Below are positions 1-10,820 of a stretch of 64,000 nucleotides of DNA, piece by piece (positions within the stretch are counted from its first letter, which is position 1; the number at the start of each line of letters is the position of its first letter). The notes beneath the pieces are model-generated. The model did no database searches and had not been told where the DNA came from. It saw only the letters and a program-made list of their open reading frames with translations. The translations under genes were made by a program, and so were the position numbers. Origin of the DNA: Liolophura sinensis (taxonomy: Eukaryota > Mollusca > Polyplacophora > Chitonida > Chitonidae); NCBI RefSeq assembly GCF_032854445.1, contig NC_088295.1:25099385-25163384 (forward strand), given 5' to 3'.

Positions 1-3000
1 ATCATACAAAGAGAAGCGTGGTCAACAGATTTCAATGATGTAGGAAAAACGCAAGGTATGTTCTAGACGACTAAGTGAAATCAGTATTCAAACCGTGTAT
101 CATGCGAGCAATACAATTTGTCGATAATAAAATATGTATCTCAGTTGCGCTTTAATTGCAACTGTTCATAAATCCAAGAGGCGATCTAATTCAAGACGAT
201 GAATATATTGCCTCTAGACTGCGTTCTCTTAAAGAACCCCAAACTTCATTTTGTTCAATTCTTTATCCGCTTCACAAATTCAAGAAACAGTAACTTTTGT
301 GAGACTTTCCCTTCTCTTTTTACTTTTAATGGAGTATGTATTGGGTTGACGTTCATTTTTGTCCGCAAGAATCATCTATTTTCGAAATTCGCTGTGTTGA
401 TGTAAAATGTCCTTCACAAGTCAGGCTTCTTCATAACGTTCTACTGACTCCGAAGTTTCACATTTTACGTTTAATGTGATTTGTTCTCTTGGGATATCCT
501 TTGTTATTTGTTTTATGTAATCACGGGAATTCTACAATGACATATTCCATTAAATTTACACAGCGCGAGATATCTGAATATAAAACATGTTGACAGAACC
601 TGTCCTTTACCAAATACAGTGCAACCTTACGGGATATAGTCCGTCATACGCGACTTTGTCAAAGGCTTTAGTTTTGAGTCACGGATGAGGCTTTATACTT
701 ATGGGAAATCACCAGAATTATGGAACCACTAGACGAGAAAAAATGGTCGACATTTTAGACCACCATTACCAATCGAAACAGAAAACATCCCCGTAAACAG
801 CCTGAAGAAATGTGATTAAAACTTCGTCCAAGGTTTTGTTTCCAAGACTGTTAAGGCAATAAGAACTTTACGTCTTTTTAAACCGGACTACGATCGAACT
901 CATTTTTCTGGTACTAGCCTACTCCATGCAGAAATCATTATCCCCTCGGCAAACGATGGCCCTAGATATATAGGCCTATATTTACTTTGTTCTTCACAAC
1001 ATGATGAGTACACTCACGATGCCTCTTAAAGTAGGCATTCTGTGACGTACTGAGGAATCAAACAGCCCTGCTTCGTGGTTGTACCGAACTTCAAATAATT
1101 AATTTTGATTGGAGCACATGCTAATGACTAAGGTGGCTTTCATAGTTTTGGAGACGTCGGTCATACCTATCCTTGAGTGGAAAGTCTAACGACATGTGCA
1201 GAGGTTAGCATCCATCCCAGAAGATCACCGGAAAATAGCCGGTATATATGACAGGTGATCTTTCACTGACTGGGACCACACTGTTTCTTTCTCAGTGTGT
1301 GGCATGGCTAAACGACAAATAGTTTAAGCATGGCCAACATGTTTGAAAAGCTCTTGTAAATACTCAACAGGACGGCACAAATTCTGTAGTTCTTCCAAAT
1401 TGAATTCAAGTAGACATACTTGATCAACTGATCAACATATTAAGAAACATACGGGCCTCTGATCAACTAAGACATAACGACATAGGCCTCTGATCAACAA
1501 GGACACAAAGACATACAAAGAAAGACCAAAGGCTGTGCCTGTCTTGTCAAGCATCTGCCAAAGAATAGGCGTTTACTCCAGGAACATAGGTTTCCAGAAA
1601 ACTGACCGCCATCAAAAAACTGGAATTGCTTGATCACAGCATCACATTAAATAACATCTTCAAATAAATTACATAAAACTTATTTTCAGTATTTATCCGA
1701 TTCTGGACATGTTGCTGTTGTCGGACCTGACGCATAGGTTATGGTCGTCTGACGACTTCTGCCCGTTGGATTTTTTTGGAAAAAATATAAATATGCGCCT
1801 GGGATCTGTAGCATTCACAGAGTACATGTTGTGTGTATGAACTGCGCTGTAAAACAATTTTCGTTATATCGCTGGCATATGATGTAATTTAAGTATGTCA
1901 TTTTCCTGTAAAATTAATGATAATGGATCACAATGGTAATAGGAATTACCTGCAATTATGCCATGCTATGCAAAACATGTCGACATTCACGTGGTATTCG
2001 AGCTACTGCTATTGGTGACTGGTGTATTAAGGTCGTTTGTTCGCCCACAGCAATCTGATTAACTTCTCTTTGATATAATTTGATATAATTATCCAACAGG
2101 CAGCACACCCGACCCCCTGGTCACAGTGACAAACCTACAGAACTTACATGGCCTTGGTTAATATGCTGATCAAAAGTTGTGCGATCCTTACACATGTATG
2201 CTAAAATATTTCACAGGCTGTATTCCAGATTGTGTTCCCTTTAATGGGAGATATACACTACCGTGCATATATTGAGGAGGTCATAACTGCAACGGTCAAC
2301 TTTGGTGTATTTTATCAAAGGATGTTTAATAAGTGCAAGTGTACCCTGATAATGGCGTTTATTATAATCAAGCGCCCAGATAAAGATCTCATGCATAATT
2401 GCAGAAAGCGCTATTGAGTTTGTATGACTACATCTCAGCCTGGCAGTGTGTGATGTATGGTGTAAAGAGAAAATGGCAAAAAGATTGAAAATTCAGTGAC
2501 ACAATCACAACCAGTAGGCCATTTAAAGATTGGTTAATTAATTTTCTTCAAACAGTCGAACAAAAAAAATACTGTTCCATCGTTTCGCATAAAGTGACAT
2601 ACCTTTAACTGTCGAAGGCATAAGCGACACTTATTCCTCAATCACAAACTATTCTCATCACGACAAAGATTGTCAGCGGAATTTTTTTAAGCTAACAAGT
2701 GCCTCTGGTTCGCTCCTAAGCCTTACTTTGTTTTGGACTTAAGACTTTTCATCACACTAAATGCTAGAGAAGGAGATTCAGGGGAAAATGTTCTTTTCCA
2801 GTGACAAAACTAACTAAAAAGAAACGACTCGATATTGTTGATTAATCAAGCACCAAATCCAAACCTTGACAATTATTCAAATTGTTCGTCTGTAACATGA
2901 CTCCTTTTCCGGAATTCATGGAGACATGTCGCTCACATATACCATTCTTATTGCCTGTCTGAAAATACATTAATATTATTGATCTAAATATTTAAGAACA

Positions 3001-3653
3001 TAGTGATTCTGGAAATTCCCTAGTGATGCGAAGGACCAATCACATCCTCCAAATTCTAGACTTCCGGTTTGACAAGATAACAATAGTCAGATAACTGACA
3101 AGAAGAAAAGCTTGTGAGACCAGACAGATCTAGTATTCCCTGTTCCGAGGGATAAAAAAAACTCGCCTTTGTCCGAGCTCTGTATAATCAATCACTCTTG
3201 TTTTTCAAACAAACGACCCTTAGGCAGCACGTACTTCACTTTACTTCACTCGACTTCATGTGGATGAGATGTATACACCGTGGTGGTCATAGATATCTCA
3301 GGGTGCACATTTAAATCTTCATAAAGCCCATCTCTTCCAGAACTTGAGCCGGGAGAGGAAGGGGGAAACAATCGTAATTAGAGAACCATAATGTCGCTGA
3401 TGTAAACCCTCTCTGATAGATCATTTTTGAGTACCAGGCCGCTTATTACTCCACGCAAAGCAGTTCAGAGCCGTACCAAAAATACCGCAAAACGGATTAT
3501 CCTTTCCCCAATTTCCAGCAGGTTCAAGCAATTTTATCCTATACCATACACACGCTAATAACGCTGAACTCAACAGGTTTACTCCGGCGTTAGTCGAATT
3601 TATTTTCAAAGCAAGCGAACCATGTAGTCATAATTACGAAACCAGGACCAGAT
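1..3653. other. AT-rich stretch without a recognised gene
   Basis: There is no open frame above about 70 codons and none resembles a known protein. Structure seen: adjacent inverted repeats at 1215-1305, a roughly 31-bp repeat with GGCCTCTGATCAAC at about 1453 and 1484, and a duplicated TTTGATATAA word near 2070. Otherwise nothing. Confidence 0.6.
1215..1305. repeat. Two adjacent inverted repeats
   Basis: AAGATCACC (1221-1229) pairs perfectly with GGTGATCTT (1254-1262), flanked by a second short pairing of TCCCAG with CTGGGA further out. Directly downstream, CACACTG and CAGTGTG pair around a nine-base pyrimidine loop. They could fold as hairpins, or be the remnant of a small inverted-repeat element. 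No function can be assigned. Confidence 0.5.
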
Positions 3654-4020
3654 AAAGTCATCTTAACTTGACTCAATACTCAATACTCAATCAACATAAA
3701 ACCTGTATCCTAGATATTTTGTTCACATCTTTATTAGACCGATTGTGCTTTTCGAAGCCACGTAAAGTAACAGTTCATTTTATGTGTATGAATTTATAGT
3801 TAGCAAGTTGTCTTGCAACATTAAACTAAATGTGCAATCATACATGCATGTCTTATTGCTTAGGGTACAATCTAAGCATAAAAACTCGCAACAATTGTTA
3901 CATATCCTGTAACGACCTGAAAAAGAATAATAGCGACTGTGCCATTCACATGATGCATGAATATTCTTTCTTCCGGTCAGCTTTGTAGGACTCTCATAAA
4001 AAATACCGGCTTGGGATCAT
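3654..4020. repeat. Direct duplication, copy 1
   Basis: About 365 bp here recurs at 6186-6552 in the same orientation with roughly ten visible differences, about 97 percent identity by eye. The similarity begins around AAAGTCATCTTAAC and ends abruptly after GGGATCAT. Copy 1 has one extra CAATACT unit near its start (3676-3690). There is no terminal inverted repeat, poly-A tail or open frame. It is either a local segmental duplication or two copies of a non-autonomous element. Confidence 0.93.
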
Positions 4021-5935
4021 GCAATGCCCTCGGAAATCTAGGTTCGTCAGTAATACCAGTTGTTGACATTTACACACTGACGTAGCAGTAGCTAAGGGCA
4101 AATGTTTCTCTTTACAAATTGACTTAAAGAGTTAAGCTTATCCTGCTCGAGTCGAAGATCTCATATCTCACCATGTCTCACTTTTTGTTACAAATTGACT
4201 TCAGTGAATCTTTGGAGGATCGAATGAGCTTAACATCTGACTGATAGACGCCCGTTCTATCTGTTTGAGATTAGATAAAGTCGCTAGTGAAGATTCCCGG
4301 AGGTGTGCTTTCAAATGGTGATAAGTACGTCCTTTGGGATATCTCTTGTGGACCTCATATACAGTAGAAGGATAAGGGGTTCTAACTAGCCACTGAAAGT
4401 TTCCAGTGTAGCCAATCAGTGGTTTTGGAAATTAATGTTATCACTGTATGGAGAAAGTCACAAAGGAGTAGGATTTCAGAGAAGCAGAGCAGACAAAACA
4501 TGGGTGTGTAATCCTCAAGACAGAGGGATTTGGACCACAGGTACCGGAAGACCACACAAGAGTGTATAAAGCGAATCAACTAAGACCACCCGTCGAGGAA
4601 TCGATTCCGGTTCACACAATGGTTAAAAACAGACTAAACAATCTATAGCTTTAAACACAAGTACAATTACCCTTAGCGTCTGATTGAGCTTTATCAGACT
4701 TCTCCGTTATTCGGGCACTTTTTCCTTAGAATTGCTTTCACGTTACTGATTATTAAATGTGATGACAATAAGGCATATTCGTAAAATTTTTCCGTACAAC
4801 TATAACACCCATGACTTATACAGCATTTTGATTAATTTTGGAGTGGTGATGTCTAATAAACTGCAATTAACATAGCTGCATTATTTGGTCTAATTCTGCT
4901 TAAGCTCTGGTGTTAGGGGGCACGTAAATCAACAAGAGGCCAGATTTTACCCGTTTCGTGTGACCATTTCCCAACCACCACCCTGTGGTCGATGCTCAGG
5001 TTTTTCTCGCTATACTGTTTTCTTTAAAACTGATTCATTTTCCTACATGTTTTATCAGCATAAAAGTGTTCTCCCATTGTGCGTGAATTATGGCGAATAC
5101 CGAACTTAAAATTAGCAGTTTTCAGTGATGACAAACATTTGTAGCAGCCGTACTTCGTTTCAATGAAAATACGAACATAATTACATTAAATACATTTAAC
5201 CAAAGTCAATTATGGTCTTTTTCTGACATTTTTAAATTTCGTAAATGTCAACTGTAAAGTGCATGCGGTGATACAATCTTTATTTTTTTCTACTTATCAA
5301 AACGTTATTACGTGGACAGTGATCCATGTCAATTTGTGCTGAGTGTGCCTTAATTAATGACAACGCATCATTATTTTGCCTCAGGGAATTAGCCACGTGC
5401 TTGGTGAGGTGCTAAGATTTCCTTTGGGCTCTAATCGGTTTCTTCCACCCACAGATTTGAGAGCTGTCGCGGCGAAAAACATCATCAGTGAAATTAATAC
5501 ATCGTAAGAAATGTGAAATATGACACGCTTTTGACATATATGTGATTTTTATAATCAGTTCCTTTAGCACGGTTTCGCAAATATCATTTCAAGAGCTATG
5601 ATATTGCTCCATTTATTCAGAATAGATGAAAGATTTATGTCAAAAGTTACGATACCGTAATACTAACCACACAGAGCCCACAAACGACACTGTATGCTAT
5701 CCAACGTCAGCAAATATTACACACGCATAATATTTTGTAACTCCACAGATACTATACAAAAAGTGCGTACTGGAACAACTGGAAACTTAGGGATCTTCGA
5801 TCCCGCTGACGTTTGTCACAGTATTGACTCTAAAAGAACTGACATCCGTTGATGCATACACTTCAAGTGTATCAACCAAGACATTGTCCTACTTCAAAGC
5901 CCTGGATCAAAGTACGACAAGCAACTCTGGGTATT
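4021..5935. other. AT-rich stretch without a recognised gene
   Basis: This is the spacer between the two duplication copies, upstream of the small signal-peptide frame. I see no coding region, SINE or tandem array in it. Confidence 0.6.
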
Positions 5936-6079
5936 ATGAAGTACACTGTATATATCAGTGTCTTGACACTCCTCCTCGCAGTGGCGACTGGCGCTTACAT
6001 AACCGAATCAGCAAACATTACTGTACACATACGAGGAAATGAAAGGACCTGGTATGGCAGGGCGGGGATTCGGCCTTAG
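5936..6079 (+). CDS. Small frame with a signal-peptide-like N-terminus, unconfirmed
   Basis: ATG 5936 opens a 47-codon frame. Residues 1-20 (MKYTVYISVLTLLLAVATGA) form a short hydrophobic segment with an Ala-x-Ala-like end, typical of a secretory signal. It is followed by a hydrophilic stretch ending RTWYGRAGIRP and TAG. The end resembles the WYxxRGIRP part of vertebrate prolactin-releasing peptide, but the VGRF-Gly amidation tail is absent and the stop comes at once. A possible splice donor (GTATGG) sits at the Trp codon, so this could instead be a first coding exon whose partner I cannot find. An earlier in-frame ATG at 5849 would place the hydrophobic part inside the protein. It may be chance. 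Confidence 0.25.
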   Translation: MKYTVYISVLTLLLAVATGAYITESANITVHIRGNERTWYGRAGIRP

Positions 6080-6185
6080 TGCAAGAAACTTTACACCTCA
6101 AGAAGCGAAACTGACGATAGATGTGAGTGACAGCCCCTGGCACGTAACACGACTTCTTTTTTCAGATCTTTCAGAGTACTGAGTT

Positions 6186-6552
6186 AAAGTTATCTTAACG
6201 TTGTACATGAACTCAATACTCAATCAACATAAAACCTGTATCCTAGATATTTTGTTCACATCTTTATTAGACCGATTGTGCTTTCAAAGCCACGTAAAGC
6301 AACAGTTCATTTTATGTATATGAATTTATAATTAGCTAGTTGTCTTGCAACATTAAACTGAATGTGCAATCATACATGCATGTCTTATTGCTTAGGGTAC
6401 AATCTAAGCATAAAAACTCGCAACAATGGTTACATATCCTGTAACGACCTGAAAAAGAATAATAGCGATTGTGCCATTCACATGATGCATGAATATTCTT
6501 TCTTCCGGTCAGCTTTGTAGGACTCTCATAAAAAATACCCGCTTGGGATCAT
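6186..6552. repeat. Direct duplication, copy 2
   Basis: This is the partner of 3654-4020, 2532 bp downstream. It ends at GGGATCAT and is followed directly by the 3' tail of a family A SINE (6553-6650). Differences from copy 1 are single-base changes and small gaps; an insertion of about six bases (GTACAT) lies near 6203. Confidence 0.93.
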
Positions 6553-6650
6553 TTCAGATTCCCAGGACTCTGAACGGTTTCCTCCCACTATAATGCTGGG
6601 CGTCGTCGTATAAGTGAAATATTTTTCAAAATACGGCTTATATCTTTACT
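6553..6650 (+). mobile_element. Family A SINE, 3' fragment
   Basis: This copy has GGTTTCCTCCCACTATAATG, then GTCGTCGTATAAGTGAAATA, the conserved 3' half of the SINE seen complete at 28451-28701. The tRNA-like head is missing and the tail is eroded. It abuts duplication copy 2. Confidence 0.75.
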
Positions 6651-7079
6651 GACACAGAAGTACTATTCCAAAGAAAAAAACACACACACACACAAAGATT
6701 CGACCTCTTCGTAGAGGTGCTTCCTGTTCTTCACAGTGACTTTATTGGTTCAGTGTACTATGAAGGATGCCTTAGAGACTAACAGAAATACGGATTTTAG
6801 ACTTGCCAAAGTACGACAAAACTGATACTCCGATCTTCATACTGTAAATTAAAAACGCAGTGCCTCCTCTGAACGAAAAAATGATCGAGAGTGCAATTTT
6901 GGCGGGTTATAACTAAGCAACCATCTTTTTACGGCCACATAACTTTTGTGGGTGCTTCAACCAAGTTTTATACTTCTGGGCCGACTTTCACAATAGTCAC
7001 AAAAATATCTAATTTCATAAATTTTCTCGTAAATGACGCCGCCTTATGATACTGTAACCTAAATAACGTCTTTTGCGGG
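6651..7079. other. AT-rich stretch without a recognised gene
   Basis: It contains a short CA run near 6680 and otherwise unique AT-rich sequence. No gene is seen. Confidence 0.6.
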
Positions 7080-7386
7080 CAAAAACGGACCAGTGGGTGG
7101 GTTGGATTGTCTCGTTACGTCCGCGCTACGTCCTCCAATGGGGGGGTATTTGTTGACGTGCGAGTTGACAGGATAAATAGAGGGTTGGGAGATAAGGGGG
7201 ATCGAGCTACTACAGCTAAACCCGTGTTGTTGTTTTTTTTCCGGTTCGCCCGTTCGTTGACGACATTAGGAGGGGAGCACCCCCATCACAGTAATGGATC
7301 CGTCCAACCGCTTTTTTTTTGGATGAGCAGCGTGTACAAACCGGCTTGAAAAGTGTTGGCGACGGCATCTTTCGTTAAAACAAATC
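7080..7386 (+). other. Left flank of the polymerase island
   Basis: Base composition rises sharply in GC from about 7080. The stretch has several G-runs, a TATA-like GATAAATAG near 7172 and pyrimidine runs near 7240 and 7310. It may be the promoter region of the inserted element. I found no terminal inverted repeat or target duplication that fixes the left border. Confidence 0.4.
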
Positions 7387-7530
7387 ATGGCCTACACATG
7401 TGCAGAAAGCCAGCGCGAGTTTGGTTGCCGAGATAATTTAGTGCGATATCAACGCCAAGCACGCAAAGTGTCTGACTTAGAAGAGTCTTCGGAGACGGGT
7501 GAGTTGCTTGCCGAACGTGCACCAGGACAT
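7387..7530 (+). pseudogene. N-terminal part of the polymerase relic, degenerate C2H2 finger
   Basis: The frame opens at ATG 7387 and reads MAYTCAESQREFGCRDNLV and onward, the layout of a C2H2 finger (Y-x-C-x2-C, F, L, H). The second Cys appears as Ser and the first zinc-binding His as Tyr, so zinc binding should be lost. The next residues, including HFPDWFRRYG, belong to the same open stretch, but I do not recognise them. Zinc fingers near the N-terminus are common in animal-genome polymerases of this type. That these first 124 codons belong to the same gene as the polymerase motifs 1.3 kb downstream is inference from strand, base composition and position. A TATA-like GATAAATAG lies near 7172. 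Confidence 0.5.
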
Positions 7531-7756
7531 TTTCCAGATTGGTTCAGGCGTTATGGGAGAGACGTTCACGTGCCATACATGTGCCCGAACGTTTGTCGCA
7601 CGGATGAACTTATTACTCGGCTACGCGGCGATACCTCCGTCTTGTGTGGACACATCACAAAAGGACTGATCCTTTGGTTATATTTTTCGGTTTTGTTGCC
7701 GCCGACAAAGTTGGTATACCCGAACAACAGTCGCGTATACCAGACTCGTCTCTCGC

Positions 7757-8215
7757 AGTAGGTAAAGCCTCCCACCTTCCCCCGGGCACAAAATGCCTGG
7801 ACTTACACTGCGATGTACTCCTAACACTTAGGGTGGTATACACTTCCTGCATCAGTTCTGCCGGGGCAAAAATGCGTAGGTGAAAACCTCCCAGCTTCTG
7901 CTTGTTGGACATACGCCAGGATGGTATACACTTCCTGTAGCAGGGCAACAACCCCATACTTCTTCCGCCGGGCAAAACGTGTACTAGGTGCATGTGCACA
8001 CCCAAGCCAGCATCACCACGCCATGCTCACGCTCGGTAATACCCTGCGCCGAGTCCACCGTCTAGGCCAGGTCTTGTGTAAGGATGCGCCTTTCATAGCA
8101 GGTGTACCAACTCCTACCATGTCGGGATCACCTCGTGCCCCCGACCGGGCACCTCTACCGGACTAGCGTAGGGTACCACATCTGCCCTAGCAACAACCCA
8201 AACTTCTGCCGCGGA
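7757..8215 (+). repeat. Degenerate direct repeats inside the polymerase relic
   Basis: Three loosely similar word sets recur. GGTATACACTTCCTG occurs near 7833 and 7922 and less well near 8098 and 8169. GTAGGT(A/G)AA plus CCTCCCA occurs near 7757 and 7873. A GCCGGG(G)CAAAA-type word occurs near 7861 and 7967 with a weaker match near 7783. Spacings are about 90-115 bp. The block lies between the N-terminal finger and the first recognisable polymerase segment and is GC-rich. It may be an old coding repeat or an expansion after inactivation. Boundaries are by eye. Confidence 0.4.
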
Positions 8216-9461
8216 AGAAGGGATTCTTCGATGCGTGCGGCTGCTAAAACCATACCACAGCTTGTGCACCCCCAATGTATGCCTGTCGTTTACGTTGCTC
8301 TCCTTATCGAAGGGAAGTCATTCACTAACCTTAACTACCTGACAGCCCGTCGTCTATCCAAGGTCACACGAGACCATGTGATCCATACCGTGCCATATGA
8401 CACCTCGCCTGTTCTCTGCACTTTATCTCTCTCCCCTGTCTTCAGTTTTCTTTCTCTGTCTAACTCTTGGGTACTCGACCGCCACATGCGTGGACTCCTC
8501 ACCCACAGACTCACTCACCTGGGTGCAGCAACAACGTCCCGACACGAAATTTACCTTGACTAACGTGTTTTTGTTGACAAGCTTCTCGATCAGCCCATCG
8601 GTGAGGGCGGGATAACGTTGCCACCCTACCCGCAAGATAACAAGGGACTGCACACCCTAGTCGGAGGGGCTATAGGGGTCATTTATGTTTATTTCAGTGT
8701 TTGGCCGTGCATTTGGACAAGGCCAACCCCCAAAATTGTGAGAACCAGATTCGACATCACCAACAAATTCATCTGGAGGCGGTAGAGATGAAACCCAAGC
8801 ATTTCCGCGGTGTGCCTCTTAGTGCGCTGGACATGGTCGAGAGCCTATTTGGTGTGAATATTCAAGTGCACTAGCTCGTCCCCATCGACAACTTTTACTC
8901 GGCTCAACTCATCCATCGCAGTGCACAGCGCAATGCTTCCACCATGCGGTTAAATCAGCATTTCAGCTACAGCAAGGACCGGGCTTGATACACCCAATCC
9001 TACACGTGTGAAGTGTACCATAAAACATTTCGTAATGTGTATCATATACGACCATGGTAAGACGTGCACCGACGTTGTTCTCCGTCAGTACCCGGGTGGT
9101 GTATTCCGCCATCAATCCACTATTCTTGAAATGTTGGCTGACATGGGCATTTACCTCTGGGAGGACGACGACGGAATATTTCCTTACCGAGCGTGGTACG
9201 ACTGCGAAGCTTACCTGGCCCCCGTGGACGAAGCGACTGTCGGCTCAACGAAATGGACGCCCCCCACCCCCTTTCCCGAGTGTCAGCGTGAACACCAACG
9301 CGCCCGACCGCAACCAGCAAGTGTGCTTTATCTCTATTGGTGATCCCCACGTGATCCAGAAATTTCTGGACATTCGATATTACTTGGTCCCTAATTACAG
9401 TTACGACAACTGGGTTAATGCCTACGACTGCCGAGTATTGGTATAGCTACAATGGCGCAGA

Positions 9462-9513
9462 ACCCAACACCACCACCACCCCCCACCCCCCACCCCACCC
9501 ACCCACCCAATGA
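9462..9513 (+). repeat. CCACCC/CCCCA simple repeat in the polymerase relic
   Basis: This short C- and A-rich run interrupts the relic between the exonuclease part (ends about 9446) and the segment carrying KKNIVGGPS. Conserved residues normally lie between these parts, so the run marks a place where coding sequence was lost or replaced. Confidence 0.7.
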
Positions 9514-10496
9514 TATCACCCACCAACCGTGCACGGACGCCGAGTACAAGACCCAGCAGGAGATGATGCGTGATCGCGCTCATCGGCGAGAAAGACAAAG
9601 ACATGCACGAGTGCCTGAAGAAAAACATCGTTGGCGGACCTAGCATCAATTTCCAGACGTGACACGTATACGAGGAGGTAAGCTCTGTCAACGGATCGTC
9701 GGGTTTGATCCTGACGCTTTGTACTTAGCCTGCCTTGCCTCACCCATGCCTGCGGGTCAGTATATCCGATGGCAAAGCGACGCGTCTGGCTAAAAAATGG
9801 CTGGACTGGCAGTCGCACCAGCTTGGGGTGCCCATTCGCCACCGGCTCAACCACACAGAGGAATGGATTGTTGATCGTCATCTCGCCCTGGACTGGTTCG
9901 CTGTCACCTGAATCACCCACGCCAGGGTTAGCTACACTATAACGACCGACGAGAGTTGAGGCCCCGACCTACGCCGGAAAGTGGACAACAAGAAAGCGTA
10001 CGAAAGAGCACGAGCTGAAATCCATATGGCAGTGCGAGTTCCTTCGCATTCGGAAAAAGAGCCCGGCCTTGCGCGCTTTCCTGTAGCACTACGCCTTAGC
10101 CTTGACACAGCAACAGCCCACGACGCAAGTTCAGCTGGTGGGGGCTCTCGTCCGAGGCTGGTTGTTTGGCTTCGTGGAATGTGACATCCACATCCCAGAT
10201 CATCTCAAACCGGTCTTCGCGGAATGCCCACTCATATTTAAAAACACCAACGTGAACCTAGGGCACATGAGCCAAATATGGTGGTTTTCGCACAGGCCAA
10301 TGACATCATGCCCGGTTCTAGGCGAATGTGACAAGTCTGACTGACAGCACTGTGAGGTGGACCCGGACTCGGCGTACATGGTCTGGTCTTTATTGTTCAA
10401 AGCTGAGCTACGCGCTGCATACGAAGGGAGGAGGGAGGTCTGGTCGGTTGTGCCCGGGAGTTGTCTGTTAAGGCCTGGAGGGAACGCTTTGCGCTG

Positions 10497-10785
10497 CTAC
10501 TGTAGGATTTGAGGCTGGACAGCCACGTCGTACGCATTCCACAGCACGTTAGTCAAGGCCACCTGAAGCTCTGACTCAAGCAAGGCCGGTTTCGGCTGCT
10601 CCAGCGTGAATGTCACTGGCTCCGCCTCCACGTTATCATCGTTGTCGCCGGTGCCGGCCGCTTCCTCGGCTGCCACCCGCAGCATGTCTAGGATGGCTTC
10701 CACGGGGTTTTGCCAGTTGGTTAGGTAGTGGAGGGTGACACCTTCTTTGGTCGCGTATAGCAGACCGTCGGGTCATCATAGTGAC
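10497..10785 (-). CDS. Unrecognised antisense frame, possible fragment of a convergent element gene
   Basis: On the minus strand, a frame open from just after tandem TGA TGA stops (about 10780) down to 10497 encodes about 95 residues. The first internal ATG is at 10701-10703 (minus strand), giving 68 residues. Visible pieces are GLLYATKEGVTLHYLTNW, NPVEAILDMLRVAAEEAAG, an acidic GDNDDN stretch and a C-terminal VALTNVLWNAYDVAVQPQ. The composition (acidic, Ala-, Leu- and Val-rich, no Cys) looks protein-like, and the frame converges tail-to-tail on the polymerase relic, as genes often do in Polintons. I do not recognise the product; it could be a chance frame in GC-rich DNA. Confidence 0.3.
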
Positions 10786-10820
10786 GGGCTAGTCTTGGTC
10801 AGCTCGTCACCTATTGGTCA

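Larger units (their letters stand above)
7387..10512 (+). pseudogene. Decayed Polinton/adintovirus-type DNA polymerase B
   Basis: This is an intronless relic of a protein-primed family-B DNA polymerase as carried by Polinton/Maverick elements and adintovirus-like viruses. Collinear pieces seen in order are: an N-terminal C2H2-like finger (7387-7460); a segment with HFSYSKD (about 8790-8988); a second finger-like piece beginning YTCEVYHKTF (8995-9057); exonuclease motif I as YDCEAY, with Asp and Glu kept (about 9200-9217); ISIGDPHVI (about 9330-9357); KKNIVGGPS (about 9618-9644); palm motif A as GFDPDALYL (9701-9727); VECDIHIPDHLKP and IFKNT (about 10177-10248); and motif C as VDPDSAYM (about 10357-10380). 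Reading moves among all three forward frames at least seven times. In-frame stops include TAG 8872, TGA 8986, TAA 9058, TGA 9660, TAG 10084 and TGA 10342. A block of palm is deleted near 10330. It cannot encode a working enzyme. Family placement is by motif recognition; no integrase, packaging ATPase, protease or capsid gene is seen nearby. Confidence 0.85.

Noticed and set aside
8102-8563. Longest open frame in the window (153 codons, plus strand)
   Set aside because: It lies inside the polymerase relic in a GC-rich stretch where stops are rare, overlaps another open frame and the degenerate repeats, and shows no recognisable motif.
8397-8615. Frame with a hydrophobic, signal-like N-terminus
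   Set aside because: It is a pyrimidine-rich stretch read in one frame of the relic; other frames on both strands are equally open here.
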